Assembly: GCA_032158125.1 (NCBI GenBank)
Contig: JASKOT010000002.1
Location: 434,001-498,000, forward strand
Length of the DNA stretch: 64,000 bases
Source: Papiliotrema nemorosa
Lineage: Eukaryota > Basidiomycota > Tremellomycetes > Tremellales > Rhynchogastremaceae
Reading direction: 5' to 3'
Of this stretch, positions 35,175 through 47,681 are shown piece by piece. Each line of letters opens with the position of its first letter. Position 1 is the stretch's first letter. The position numbers and the translations under genes were made by a program. Under the pieces are notes generated by a model that did not search any database, was not told the origin of the DNA, and worked only from the letters and a program-made list of their open reading frames with translations.

Positions 35175-36627
35175 TCATGTCTCTTTTGCCCCTGCATATG
35201 TCTCTGACAACCTCATGTGCACGTAGGCGCCAGCCGTCATGATCTCGTACTTGTTCGGTCTGTCTTCGGAAACGCAAGTCGGTGGAGGGATGAGGGGCAC
35301 ATCATGGTCGCACCCAAAGAAGAAAGGCATAGAGTATCGGGTGTTTCGAGGAGGTAAAACTCGATGAGGTGTGGAGACAAAGATGTCGTCTGATATTCAG
35401 GGCGGGACATAGATGTTTCAAGCTGACTCACTCGTCCACCTAGCGAATTGATCTCCGATGTTGATAACGAAAGCGTCGGGTATCAAGGGTGCGTCGATCC
35501 CTGCCATAAGTCAGTGCAACAAACTTCAGGGGAAAGCAGACGAACATTGCCCCTGCCTGTTTTGAACTTGCAAACCCGGTCCGCCTTGAGCTAGAATAGT
35601 GAAACATTCGAAATCTGGCGATCAGGAGAGTATCATCAGCATGGGAGGGATACACCTCACCTGTATGGGCACCTATACCCGGGTTCTCTTTTTTGACATT
35701 CTCAGGTGGTATACCGGGATAGTGGAGCATCCTCATGATTGCCGCAGGATGTTTTGTCTGGCTATAAGTGAATGACCACAAGAAGAGGCAGAAAATTCAC
35801 CTTGTCCGCGAAGAAATCTTCGGGGAGGTCAAGCGCGAGCGCAAAGAGGGGAAAGAGGGATTGTCCAAGGGCCAAGACTGCAGAACTGGCACCATCAGAC
35901 TACACTATACTGTATAGACGGAATGGAGATTGCTGTAGCTCACTAATACTCTAGATTCGCCTTTTTCTGAGGGATCAGCGGCAGCTAGCTTTCGATCGCT
36001 GGACACTCACGAAAGCTGAGGCTCCTTGCCAGGTACCATCTTCCGGCCAGAGGTTGTCAGAGTGTGCCAGGGAATCTCCTGATACTTCTTCTTTGCCATA
36101 GATATCGATAGAAGGGTCCAATCCGATATTCCAACTCTCGTGCATCTCACCTTTCTTTGTCCTGATCTCGTTAGCAATCACCAGCAGCGTGAAAGGCCGG
36201 TGCAGGCTTACGGGTCATTGTTCTCCGATAACAACTTCATGTATCCTCGAAAGTTGTCTGATTTGGTGATATTCACGCTCTCCTTGACCTCGCTCGACGT
36301 TGCGAAAAACTCTTGAGCAGCTTTGAACGCCTCTTTGACCGTTTCCGAGGAGACAGAGTGGTTCTTGACTATCTGATCAGTTCATATTCTGGCCAAATTC
36401 GACTGCATTTACCAAAGAAGAATCCGGCGTTGAGACATGCGGAGCGGATGTCGTCTGCTACCGCTCTTCTTTTTGCGAAATCCGGCGATAAGGCATTGGT
36501 CAAGTCGCTATCGATCAGATCAGCTGGACACGCACGAGTCTGGAGAACAGGTCTGGACGCACATGATTGGGATCTCGGAGAAGTCGGCCGAGCGTAAACC
36601 AGAGGCGATGTCTATGAGGTTTGACAT
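35175..36627 (-). CDS. 2-oxoglutarate/Fe(II)-dependent oxygenase, isopenicillin-N-synthase-like
   Basis: Non-heme iron oxygenase, 341 aa, cut into ten exons: 36627-36563, 36507-36413, 36368-36212, 36161-36011, 35966-35944 (23 nt), 35885-35801, 35757-35661, 35614-35546, 35500-35432, 35389-35175. The N-terminal DIOX_N region has EIPIIDLTNAL and SACLNAGFFFVKNHSV. The core has MRMLHYPGIPPENV, then GAHTDFECFTILAQGGPGLQ supplying the His-x-Asp iron ligands, VINIGDQFARWTN, and STPHRVLPPRNTRYSMPFFF with the distal His and the Arg-x-Ser that binds 2-oxoglutarate. All residues needed for catalysis are present. Fungal relatives act on small molecules; the substrate is unknown and no neighbour suggests one. 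Confidence 0.92.
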
Positions 36628-37066
36628 GGTGTACTACACGAAAGAGGGATGTCAAGTAAAACGAAAGAACAAGGCCCCGTTGCACCGAAATAGCAACGAG
36701 CAGAAGTGAGTGAGTCGGGTAAACAGCCCTCTCGAGAAGAGAGATTTAGCCGAAGAGATAAGAAGGAGGAGCACACGGAGTTGCAGCATGATCTCCGGCC
36801 ATCCTATACCCCTTTGTGGCCTTGCAGGCAGTATGCATCGGCGGAGGATGTAGAACAGCAACTTGGTGCAAGGCCAGCATCAAATTATGTACGGCTGTGA
36901 GAGGTATGAGAACTCTAAAGGGAGGAAAGAGCCATTGCATGCGAAAAAAGCTCTTGTCATCCTGTTGATACCTCATGACGATCATCCGGTGGTATATCGT
37001 GGACATGTCGGTGGACTCCAGTCTATCCTCGCTGGTATACCCATGATACCTTGCTAGTCGATACCT
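36628..37066. other. Divergent intergenic region
   Basis: 439 bp between the oxygenase start and the next plus-strand start; no gene. Open frames crossing it lack coding features. Confidence 0.45.
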
Positions 37067-39066
37067 ATGGAAACGACGTCGGTGTCTATACCGCTTCCCT
37101 TGCCTGTGCATTTCACCCTTCTCCCTTCTCGGATTCCTGGGAAATCTCTCACTCCCTTGCTGTACTCGTTGATAGTGAGGAACAAGATTCCGTCCTCCAC
37201 CCAACACAGGTGAATGGGCTGATGGTAGAACGATGTACCGGTATATACCACCTTATCTCCCTCTCACCAACCCCACTTCTCCCTCTTGCCGCTCCTACTC
37301 TCCCTCAAACCCCCTATCCCACCTCTGCACATCCTCACTTCGCTTCGTCTCACGTCAAAAGACTACTCGACCGATTTAGATGGTGTAGCCCCATTCATCG
37401 ATATCTGGGTGCCGTGGAGTACAGCGAGGAATGTTTGCGAGAAGCTCAAGGTGGATATCCTGTTCTGGTCTGCAAGCAATACTTCAAAGGGGCTTTTGTC
37501 GGAAACTGTGAAGGACGCTGTGAGCTGGGATGAGGGCGTAACAATCGGTCACAAGTATGTACTGGATTCATGTCACCCTCTCATGATCATACGGGAGGTA
37601 GGCTGATGTTCAGCTGGATCCCGTCTGTATGGCACATCCCACCTTCTAGCTATTCTTTAGCAAAGCTACTCTACACCCCGTTCCCAAGTCTGTCCATCAT
37701 ACCTGATGACCGATGTGTGAGCTATCAGCACGCAAGCTGCAGAGTACCACTCTGATTCCAGATATCGACGACGATAGATCCCGCTCGAAGGGCCCATATC
37801 TTGTCCGAAGCAGAACATGGTGACCCGAGTCAGATCCGACAAGGACAATGGGGCAAGACCTGGGAGATCAAAGTGAGATTGAACATCATGTAAGCTTTCC
37901 CACTCAAAGCGCGGACCTTTGCCTTGCTGACTCTCAGAGTATGGAACGACTTTCTTCTGCACCCTGTAAGCTGGCCGTGAACGTCGTAGCATCTGAGGGA
38001 GAAACCCGCTGACGTCCATTCCAAACCTCCCAGAGATCACGCTTCATCATCATCACCGGATGATCTGCTTATGCTCGTTCATGATCTGATACCGACCATG
38101 GGTCAACTTGGGCGAGCGACAATTCCATCTTCACCCTCATTCTCGCCTGTTCTCCCTGACCTGCGCGATATTCTCCGCCTAAATCCTTCCCCTCCCGCCC
38201 CTAACCTGCTATCCCTACTCCTAGCTTCGACACGACGCTTGTTGCGAATTGTTTCGCCATTCAAGTTGTACGAGCTAGAACCGCCGCCAGAGGATTTCGG
38301 GCTGCTTCAAGTGAGAGCCAGAGTTGCCTTGGGCGTCGTCGAAGCCATCTCGGTGACTCTGATGACCCTGTGGACAGTGGAAAGGGAGAATGCTCGGTTA
38401 TCCGCACAATTGAATGGCGGGACCTCTCCTCCGCTCATCGTGATCAAGTCTGCGTCTTCACTCGACTCGTTGCCCGTGGTCAAGCCTGCAGCTTCAGCTT
38501 CGAACGTGGTCTTGTCTTCGCCCTCGACTACGAGGAAGAGAAGACGACGGCTGAACGGCATCCATCTGAAAGACAGTGGGCACCGTCAGTCTCAGGTCGA
38601 GGGTTGGCACGAAGCTTCCCTCGATGAACTCGAACGTAGACGTGGCGGCTCGCCGCTGAGCTCAGACTCATCTTTGACACCTTTGCAAAAGACCGCCCGG
38701 CCGACCGACCGCACGTGGACACACTCGGTCGTTGGTCTTACGGAGCCTGCTCCTTCATCCAGAAGCAATTCAGAGATGAGTCCGCAGATGCGATCGACGC
38801 GAGATATATCGCCGACCACGTATATCCGTCGAGCGGTAACTGGACCGGCGAGCCATGCCAGTGTAGACGAGAAGATTGACAAAGATGCTGGAGAATCGGT
38901 GGAGGAGTATGAAGATCCGGAGGAAGAATTGATCGGCGCGATGCAAGATGGTGGAGAGATTGTCAGAGAGCTCGTGCTTCAAAGTGAAAATTGGCATTCT
39001 CTATGGATCTACTTTGGTGCCTTTGGCGTGCTAGCCGTAGTCTTGGGTCTCGGTCGGACAGGGTAA
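37067..39066 (+). CDS. C-terminally anchored membrane protein, KilA-N/APSES-like N-terminus (Bqt4-like?)
   Basis: 534 aa from seven exons: 37067-37174, 37210-37240, 37362-37554, 37614-37716, 37762-37872, 37938-37965, 38036-39066. One pyrimidine-rich intron (37241-37361) is 121 nt, the longest found. Phases close over all junctions. The N-terminal ~110 residues contain IVNGLMVERC and GVAPFIDIWVPWSTARNVCE; the WVP-STAR pattern recalls the GTWVPLxxAR core of KilA-N/APSES domains, here without the usual middle part. A Ser/Pro/Arg-rich region with RKRRRRLNG follows, then an acidic stretch and a single C-terminal TM helix (LWIYFGAFGVLAVVLGLG) with three residues after it. This arrangement matches inner-nuclear-membrane Bqt4 proteins, but the resemblance is weak and several N-terminal splice choices are uncertain. 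Confidence 0.5.
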
Positions 39067-39358
39067 ATGGGTAGATGTGATGCACCTTGTTCGCTGAAAC
39101 GAGCACGACTCTGCCTCGTCCCCCAAGCAGACTAATCGTGTATGGGCAATCCTTACTCAGATGCTCGTCGTGGGTACAAACGATCTCCGAGTAAATGTTT
39201 CATTCGATACATGGTGGGTGACAAGAGAGAAGTATTTATGGGGTATCGACTATATGCTGAGATCTCCATCTGAGGGGTATCACCATCTCCTTCTTACTGA
39301 TCTCTTTCCGCTCGCCAAGGGTGTCGCTGCCACATACAACTCAGACAATTTCGCTGCT

Positions 39359-42300
39359 TTACCACTTGGGCGAAGAGCTACCTCTCGAGTACCCAGACTC
39401 TCCCCCTGCCCGTCCACCTCGATAAGTGTCTCTCCTCGGGCTAGGCGGTCTACCATACGGTGAACCCGGTCTTGAGCTCAGTGTCGACCCTGATTCACCT
39501 TCCCTTTCCGCCGAATACGCATCGAGGATCCTCACGACATCCGTAGTGAGCAGTTGTAATTCCGTAATCTCGTCTTTGCTCAGGGGCAACACGACCCTCT
39601 TTTTCGATGTGTGGGTGGTCGATTCTCCTTGTCCTTCTGGTGCATCGTCTTCATCTTCGCTCTCGTTTTCCCCTTCATCCACACTGTCGTCATTATCGTT
39701 CTCCTCGACCGATTCTTGAATACGGCTGGATCCACCTCGCGGTGCCACTCGAACATTATCTCGATGTTCGGCTCGTCGTTGATCTCGTCCCTGAGTGAGA
39801 GACCGACCGACACCCTCGTATATCCTCAACATGCATTTATCAAGCAGCGTCTTGAGTCGTTGGATATCGTCTAGAGCGTGTAAATTGCCCGCGACAGGTA
39901 GCCAAGAGTCACATTCCAGTCCGTTCTGCGTGACAAACAGCTTGTAGGCTCCAAATAGCATGTACGTCATGGGGTCGAGTCGAGTCACGTTTCGCAAAGA
40001 GGTCATTCCCTTGTTACCTCCCACCGAGGCTGTGGAGGATTTCTCGGCAAAGGCGTATAATCTCTTTTCGGCAGGGTTGAACGAAGACGAGGGATGCTCT
40101 GGTCCGCCAACTTCTCGATTCTTTGCGTTCACCGAGCTTGGGTGTATGTAGACGACCTGTCACGTCAGTCAAGTACCATGCAGAATTGCGTCGACTCACC
40201 GGATCCTGTGAGGTCCGACAAGCTTTGTCCGATGTCCTGATGGCAAAGTTGGGCGCGCTCGCAACCGAGATCAGCGCGGCGAGAAGGGGCAGACTATTGC
40301 CATTCTCGTTTAATTGCGGTGGAATATGAGCCATTCTCCTCATCCTGGGGACATAGACCCCTCCTGCCGAAACGGTAATCACTCCGACTTGTTGTAAAGC
40401 CGACAGCAACGACTCTTTGATTTGCTTCATCTGGAAGAGTGAAGTCCGACTGAGGAAATTGTCATGACACCATTGCATGGTCCTGTTGTAGTCGCCCTGT
40501 CGATCCAGCTCGTTCCACGTGTTGTACGCCGCCACGATAGCCAAGGCATCTGATCGGAAAGCCAAGGGGGACCAAGAGTCTTTGACTCGTTGAGCCTCGT
40601 GCTTGCGAAGAGGAGGAGCCATGAAGGGATCGCGAGTTGTCAAGGCCGCAGCGAGAGTCAACGCAGAGTCGAGACATCTGAAGAATGAACCAAAGAGGCA
40701 GAGTTTACCGATGGCAGCGTCCACCGGGATTTGGAGCAGCACTCGACCTAGCGGAGTGAGATTCTTCTCGTCGTCCATTGCACCCAACATTCGCAGAGAG
40801 TCCATGGCAGATGAGATCGAGACAGATGCGGGAGGCTCAATCGTCTCGGCCAGGACATCTTCGACTTGACCAAGATTGAGCGCCTATAAATCAGCGGATA
40901 TCAGCATTTCATGGTCTCACCTTGACGTGCATCACAACGTTGCTCAAATCTGATCGTTTCATCTCGACCGTCTGGTGTGTGTTTAATGACTGAAGACGTC
41001 TCTGCGAGACAATACCGTAATACTCTCCCTCTCGATGCCGTCCTGCACGACCTGCACGTTGATTGAGATTACTCGATCCAACCCAGGCGGACACCAGACT
41101 GGTCATATGTCGATCTGGATCGTATCGAGATTCCTTGACCCGGCCGGTATCCACGACATACACCACATCAGGGATAGTGACACTCGTCTCGGCGATGTTG
41201 GTAGCGAGAATGATCCGCCGGACTCCCTTTGGAGGTGGAGTGAATACTTCACGTTGCTCGGCTGCAGGGATAGTGGAGTGAAGGTAATGTATGCTGTATT
41301 TCGAGTCGTCGTTGAAGTCGAGACCAAGCCTTCGACCCTCTAGCAAGATATCGGCGACCTTTTTGATCTCGTCCCAGCCGGGCAAAAAGACCAAGACATG
41401 TCCATCGTCCGACTGTTTGAGAACATGCGCAATGACAAGCGCAACAAGCGGGAAGGGTATTTTGGTGTCCATTCCGGTGTTTGGACCAAAGACATTTTCA
41501 GTCGACATCTCTTGCCGCAAGTAATTCTGAACTGATTTGTCCCCGAACACCCAAGATGCTGACCTGTCCTTCTCCAGCTCTGGCAAAATCTCATCCAGCC
41601 AATGTCGTTTGACTGGGAAAGTTCGACCCGGAACTTCGGCCACCGGTGCTGGAACACCTTGTTCGGTTCTAAAATAGTTTTGGAAAAGGGTTGGATCGAT
41701 TGTAGCCGACATGAGGATCACCTTGAGCGGTATACCTCTCGCTTTTCGATCGGCAAGCAGTCGCTTGAGAACGACAAGCGACAGATCGGTATCAATATCT
41801 CTCTCGTGCACCTCATCCACCACGATGTGAGTGACCTGGTCCATCGCCGCCACCGAGGTCGCATTGGCTGAGGCGCCCAGTGACGAATGCATCCTCTTGA
41901 GGAAGATACCGGTGGTGCAAAAGGTAATGCTACCATTGGGTCGGGGAAGTTTCGAGTCGAAACGGACAGTGTATCCCACTTCATTACCGAGTTGCTGACC
42001 TCGTTCATCGGCAATACGTTCAGCTACCGACGTCGCGGCCAACCGTCTCGGCTGAGTACACAGGACGTTACATTCTGCTCCCCGACCTTGTTGAGTCCAT
42101 TGATCGAGAATGACTTGCGGAATTTGGGTTGTCTTACCAGATCCAGTTGCGGCCATGATGATCGTCACGTCATTGGCATCAATTTGCTTGAGAATCTCCT
42201 CAGTCTTTGTCTTTACCGGCAGGGCATCTCGCTGAGCCCGCATCTTCGCCAACTTTGGATCCGTCTTATATGACGCTAGACGATCTGAAAGTTCCTTTGA

Positions 42301-44445
42301 ACGCGCTCTGGACTGCGCTCCATCCAATTGGACCACTCGAGCACCCTGATATGGCGGAAGCTCCTGATTCTGGTCCGCCAGATTGGGCGGCGGGGCGTTC
42401 TGACACAGTGACGAGTTTTTGATATCTGCACATAGCCCCTGGACATCTTCGTTTAGACCATCACTCATCTGGAAGACCAGATGTGGGACGGCTCTGCTGT
42501 CTGTCGTTTGATGGCTCATAGCAAAGTCTCGCCAGAGGCCCGCGTCGCAGCTCTCCAGATATTGCGCGACGTCGAGATAGCACTTGATCTGAGCTGTCTT
42601 TTTCGTCTTGGCTGCTCCGACACCTATCTTGCGATCGCCGACCGACATGACTGCCTCCCAGGCGCTGTTGCTCTTCTTGCCTTTGCGGCCTTTGGTTCGA
42701 GTTTCTGAATATTGAATGTCGGGTTTGCCAAAGTTGTATCGATGACAGTAATATTCCATGAATTGTCGCGCCCTGTCGTATCCGATAGACGTGCCATCAC
42801 TCAGCTCCGCCACCTCTTCTCCAGCTGGCGGGTGCACCGACCCTGCCTGCTGCGGTGGACTCGGGGCGGCTTTGTGCTCGGCGACATTAGTGGCCACGAA
42901 AGTCTCCCCGGGTTGTACCGTGCTCAGGACTGAGAGCTGCAATAGGGCGCTGAGACAAACAAGCTTTTCAGCATCCTTCTTTTTAGGTGAATCTCCAATG
43001 GCCGTCACGTCTCCATTATTTATTCCTATCTCTGCTCTGAAGACACGCTGTCCAGCTACGTTGACCTCTGTGATGATTGGCTCCGGTGCCGATTGAGCTC
43101 CTAACAAGTTGGCCAAGTAGTTCTTTGGGTTCTCGAGCCATTTCGGATCCACGTAGTTGTTTTCCCAATATGCCTTGACGATGAAAGCCTGGTCGTACAA
43201 CGGTCCGCTGACTGTCGGTATACTAGAGAAAGTGGAGCTTGCGGGTTTGGGAGATTTGGATTTGGATGCGGGTTTGCGGAAGGGTTTGCGATGTTGTGTC
43301 ATATCGTCGCTTCGGGGTGACCTGGATGGAGAACGAGATCGAGATGGGCTTCTCGGGCGAGGAGAGGCTTGGCGGGAGGTATTGGATGGACCAGAGAGTT
43401 GAGTCGAGGTGGAGTATGAAGCTGAAGCTAGAGCTCGGGGGCCAGTGGGGATTGCCCTCGCGGGTAGGCTAGATCGGGGACCGGTTGGTGCGCCTGGAAC
43501 GCCTGGAACTCCTAATGCTCTCGGACCGGTGGGGATTGATTTGTGAACTTTGGCTGAGGGCTGTCCAGAAGGTGCCTCCTCTGCAAGGCGCTTCGAGGAT
43601 GCGATACTGTAAAGGTAAGTATGACACCCGCACTCGCCGAAAGGGACGCACGAATAATCTCCTTTAACGGCCTGACTTCGTTCCCTATACTCCTCCTCTC
43701 GTGCTGCTCTCTTGGCAGCTTGTTCTTGATGGTAAGCGACAGCAGCTTCTTTGCGCAACCTAGCCTTCTCTTCTAATGCTGTTGCCCTCTGTTCCTGTTT
43801 CTGGTGCGAATAGGTGAAGAAAGTCTTCGGGAGCTCCTCGGCAGGCGAGGGTGCTCTTTTGACCGGAGACGCAGACGACCAGGAGGATCTGCGCGGGGAC
43901 CTGGGAGAGCGAGGAGATCGGTAGGGCGATGGTGAACGGGATGTTGGTCGAGCGTAAGAATCTTCTCGGTCTCTGTACGACCTAGGTGGAGGTGATCGAG
44001 GGATATACGTGTCGTATCTACGAGGAGGGGGAGACGGTGAGCGGGCTATGTATGAATCGGTATATCTATGGTCGTAATGGCCGTCTCTTGGTCTATAATA
44101 GGGATCACTGAGGGGTGGGGGAGGAGCTACAGTCGGTTTGGCCGGCAGTGCGTGTGATAGGCGAGACAATAATGATCCTCCAGCGATATTACTCGTCGAC
44201 TTGGGGACGGAAACGGCCGAAAGGACGGGTCTGGCGGGCAGTGATAGATCTAAAGAAGGTTTAGGTGGGAGATTTGACATAATATGCGAGCCAAAAGTGA
44301 GCCGAGCTGAGAAAGGGGAGAGGGATGAAAGGGTGGCCGAGGGGTGTGTGGATGCGAGTCGTTTCAGGAGATGAGAAGATGTCAAGAGAGGCTTGGATGT
44401 CGCAAGGAGCGAGCATCTAGGTACACTCAAGACTCTCTGTATCAT
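39359..44445 (-). CDS. DExH-box RNA helicase with dsRNA-binding domains and RS region (DHX9/MLE-like)
   Basis: ATP-dependent RNA helicase, up to 1653 aa. Exons 44445-43652, 43606-40921, 40883-40200, 40156-39359. From the N-terminus: optional presequence (first 55 residues), Pro/Arg/Ser-rich region with RS repeats (SPSRSRSPSRSPRS), two dsRBD-like modules (roughly 405-490 around FIVKAYWENNYVDPKWLE, and 550-640 around QFMEYYCHRYNFGKPDIQY), then the helicase core: AATGSGKTTQIPQ (I, ~750), TQPRRLAATSVAERIA (Ia), DEVHERD (II, ~862), LMSATID (III), TNIAETSVTIPD (V) and QRAGRAGR (VI, ~1113). HA2/winged-helix and OB-fold regions follow (PFMAPPLRK; EKRLYAFAEK), with an acidic tail. Start MSNLPPKP at 44280 is the alternative. 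Confidence 0.93.
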
Positions 44446-44680
44446 CAGAGGTTCCCTCGATGTATGCCCTCCAGCCGTGCAAGGTGGTCGATGGGTGGAG
44501 AGTGTTGGACGATGATACCTCAACTTTTTTCAGAAAGGCATCCACAGGATGACTTGGACTTGGAAAATTGAGCGGCGGCAAATCCAGTCTCTGTAGACAG
44601 GATCAAGCTGCTAGGCTACACGCATTGCTGAACGTGAGTGCATGAGGCACGAATCCACGGCTGGAAGTAGAACTCGAGCG

Positions 44681-46013
44681 TTATAAGAGTTTCTCTCTAG
44701 TGGGCCGACTTGACCCTAGACCTTCCCCCTTGAGCTCCAAGATCGCATCATCCCCCTGTCTATCCTTGGTGGCTTTGGCGCTCCACTTTGCGTCAATCTC
44801 GTCTTCTGCCTTTTGTATGTCAACTCCGACATCGGTGATGATGCCACTTCCGTAGAACCCAACCTGATTACGCTCAAGAGGTTTGATAATGCCATTGGCA
44901 AACAAATGCTGGCGCTTCTCGAGATCGAATGCCCTGTGTGTTAGTCCGTGCCATCCAGTCGTTCTCGGAAAGAGCGTCGGACCCACCACATGGCTGCTCC
45001 GATCCGGTTCGATATGGAGAGGAAGAGACCAACAATGGGTATACTCTCCAGCAAGCTAGCTGCCAGACCGAAAACTGTTACACATTAGCACACAAGTTTG
45101 CCTTTCGTAGGTTATCCTACCTCGGTAAGCCCATTTCCGCTCCTCTATCCATCTCCATACCGCGTCTGCATCCATGCCTTTCACGTCAAAGTACGGCCTG
45201 TGAAGGTATTCGGCAGTCGTGAGGGATCGTAGGAACGACGTGAAAACAGGGGCGAGCAAGGGAAGGTTGGGGCTCAATGGGAGTAAAAGGTCTACATGAT
45301 CAGTTGATACTGTATTGAGTGGTGTTGGACGCACAGTGCCGCAGGAACAGCTGGGTAGGCCACCATAACAGCCAGCTGATGATCCTCGCTTCTTTTCGGC
45401 CATGTGAATCAACGCTCTTATTCCCGGGTGCGGTGGGTGGTTGTGCCCATTCTTCCACGTAGCCCTATAATCTCAGCTCGGAAACGCCCAAAGCCTAGGG
45501 CCAGAATGAACACAACTCACCTGTGACCAGAATTCCGAAGGTTTACGTCGGGAAGAAACGGTCAAGGCATAAGCCCTTGATCGGGCGAGCTTGAGGTTCT
45601 TGTAGATGAAGAACCGCAATATGGAAGAGATCTGCGGTAAAAGGATCAGAAGATGTGTGTCTGGGATCAGCCGCCGTATGGTGTGAGTACGACCTACAGA
45701 AGACGAGATCGAGGTTGAAGCTAAAGTTGTCCAGTCCGACCTGGACGACTCCTCCTACGCTTTCCTTGACCGCTTCGCCTACTTTTCCCCTACCCAGACC
45801 CAAGAAGCCCCCTCCACCGATAAGAAATCGACGTATAAGCCAGTCGAGGATCCTCCAGCTGCCTGCAGCGTATAGGAGCGCTACGATGGCACCTCTAACT
45901 GAGGCGTGTTTAATCTTGTCCAGTACTGGGGTACGGATAGATGCATCCGTTAGCAGCCTGTACAGGCCGACGACGGTGTATGCAGGCGGAAAGTGCAGGA
46001 GCTCGGAAGGCAT
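44681..46013 (-). CDS. EI24/RRT8-like multi-pass membrane protein
   Basis: 365 aa. Exons 46013-45698, 45660-45521, 45464-45335, 45291-45121, 45074-44987, 44933-44681. Hydrophobic segments include VRGAIVALLYAAGSWRILDW, THLLILLPQISSILRFFIYK, IISWLLWWPTQLFLRHYLLL and FGLAASLLESIPIVGLFLSI. The segment ESIPIVGLFLSISNRIGAAM with a long polar loop (SLTTAEYLHRPYFDVKG) fits the EI24-domain family that includes yeast Rrt8/Lds proteins of lipid droplets and spore wall. The acceptor at 45661 is chosen because the nearer-looking CAG (45632) would break frame with KNLKLARSRAYALTVSS. Membrane location is clear; function is family-level guesswork. Confidence 0.75.
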
Positions 46014-47681
46014 GTTGGGTTCTGCAGACGGTGCCGTGGTTCAAACAGGAGGTGAATGCTGGACGAGTGGGTGAGCAGAGTCTGCAAATCATCATGACGT
46101 CGAGTGGCCTTTTTCACCTGCACCCCCCCGACTTCTAACTTGTCCGACAGGGTCTCTCAATCATGAAGATCTGTTCATGGCGAGACTTGATTGTCATATC
46201 GCGGAGCATGCATACTGCATGAAATCATCTTCAGTGGCAGGCATGCCTGACGGCGATCCCTCCGTCGTTTGAGTCCGTCACAGTAGTGATTCCTCTTCGG
46301 ACCACGTCTTAATCTGCTATGCTGCATAATCGAGGAACCAGGTACACTGCTGCACGTCAAAGTGGACCTTGATAGGTCGAGTCATACTACATTGAATTTG
46401 ACAGCTTCAGGTACGCTCCTGTTGGCTCGTAGCGCCCCTTTGAAGTCAAAGGTCGACACTTGGTGTTAGGTGGCGTCAGGTGCAGCATCCGCTGGCCACC
46501 TGGTCTTCTTGTCAATCCAACCGTCGTTATTCGTCGTTCTAGAGACAGATTTGACCGGTACTTCCTCTCCTCTCTTGACAATATGAGTGGTCCGTGTAGG
46601 CGTGGATGAGACAGCTCATCTGCAGTCGGTGAATGAACAGGAACAGAGACCCGTCCAGACCCGGTCGTCCACTTCACTAGATCCTGCTAGCTCGATCGTT
46701 CCGCTATGAATAGGGGATTGCTTATTCAAGATAAGCGCGCGCGATGCTGATCTCATCCTACCGGTCGAAAGATCTGCCAGATGCACACTGCGGCTGCGTG
46801 AGGGCTAGTGCTATGCTGAACGGGCAGTGCGTGATGTATGTATGCATGTTGTGGCGACGCTCTCGGGGCGGGTGGGACTGACGAGGGAAGAGAGGCGTGC
46901 TGACATGGGGAGGGGGACGGCGTGTCCATAGACTAAGGTTTGAGCTGAATCCGGGCATAGGCAACTCTCTCGTGTCCCCTCCCCTCCCCTCACCCCTAGC
47001 GCATTTTCAGAAAATGCAGTAACTAGCTAGTCGGATTTTGTGACAGAGGCAGCCCTTTCGCATTCATCATCTCCCAATCACCCATAGCCCACACTACCAT
47101 CGCGGTCTACACGCATACATCAAGCTCCCTCGTCCCCCTGCATCGTCCTCATTCGTCCTGCCTCTGTGAAGACTGTGGGATCTGCGCCCAGAGACCGCGA
47201 CGAGCACACTTCCGACCATACCGGCCTCGGCACATCGGGGCCAGGCCTGAAATAAACCCCTATTGATCTGCAATCCCCCCCTTTTCCAACTGGTCCGAAC
47301 GATTCATACCACTCGACGCATTCAGAGGAGACAGCATCATCTGGTCATCTACATATAGCAAGTCGGTTGTATGACAGGGTCAAGCATCACGACGTGAGTC
47401 AGCCAAGTTCCTCTGCCTACTACTTGACATCTTCCTTCTCGGCGTGTTATGGCCTGTCGCGATCGGTGCATATGCGGTATCTGCAACGGTCTACTGACTC
47501 GCTTCAGAAACGACACGCTGTCGAGTATCATCCGAACACCAACCTTACCCCCCCAGATTGAGGTAGTCTTTCAACCCTTCATGCAATCCACCTGATCAAC
47601 GCCCCTCCCCCCATCAACTTCCTCTCAGTCTCTCCCATCACCCCGCCGATCTCTCACCGACCTTCTTCCTCATATCGCGGC
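46014..47681. other. Large intergenic region / promoter of the MAK-like kinase
   Basis: 1.67 kb, the longest gap. No supported ORF, tRNA or repeat. It holds a perfect 12-bp palindrome (CAGGCATGCCTG, 46238-46249), a pyrimidine run CCCCTCCCCTCCCCTCACCC near 46978, and CT-rich sequence approaching the kinase start, as in long fungal leaders. Confidence 0.5.

Noticed and set aside
46238..46249. Perfect palindrome CAGGCATGCCTG
   Set aside because: Isolated 12-bp site; some are expected by chance in 64 kb and nothing else marks it as an operator.
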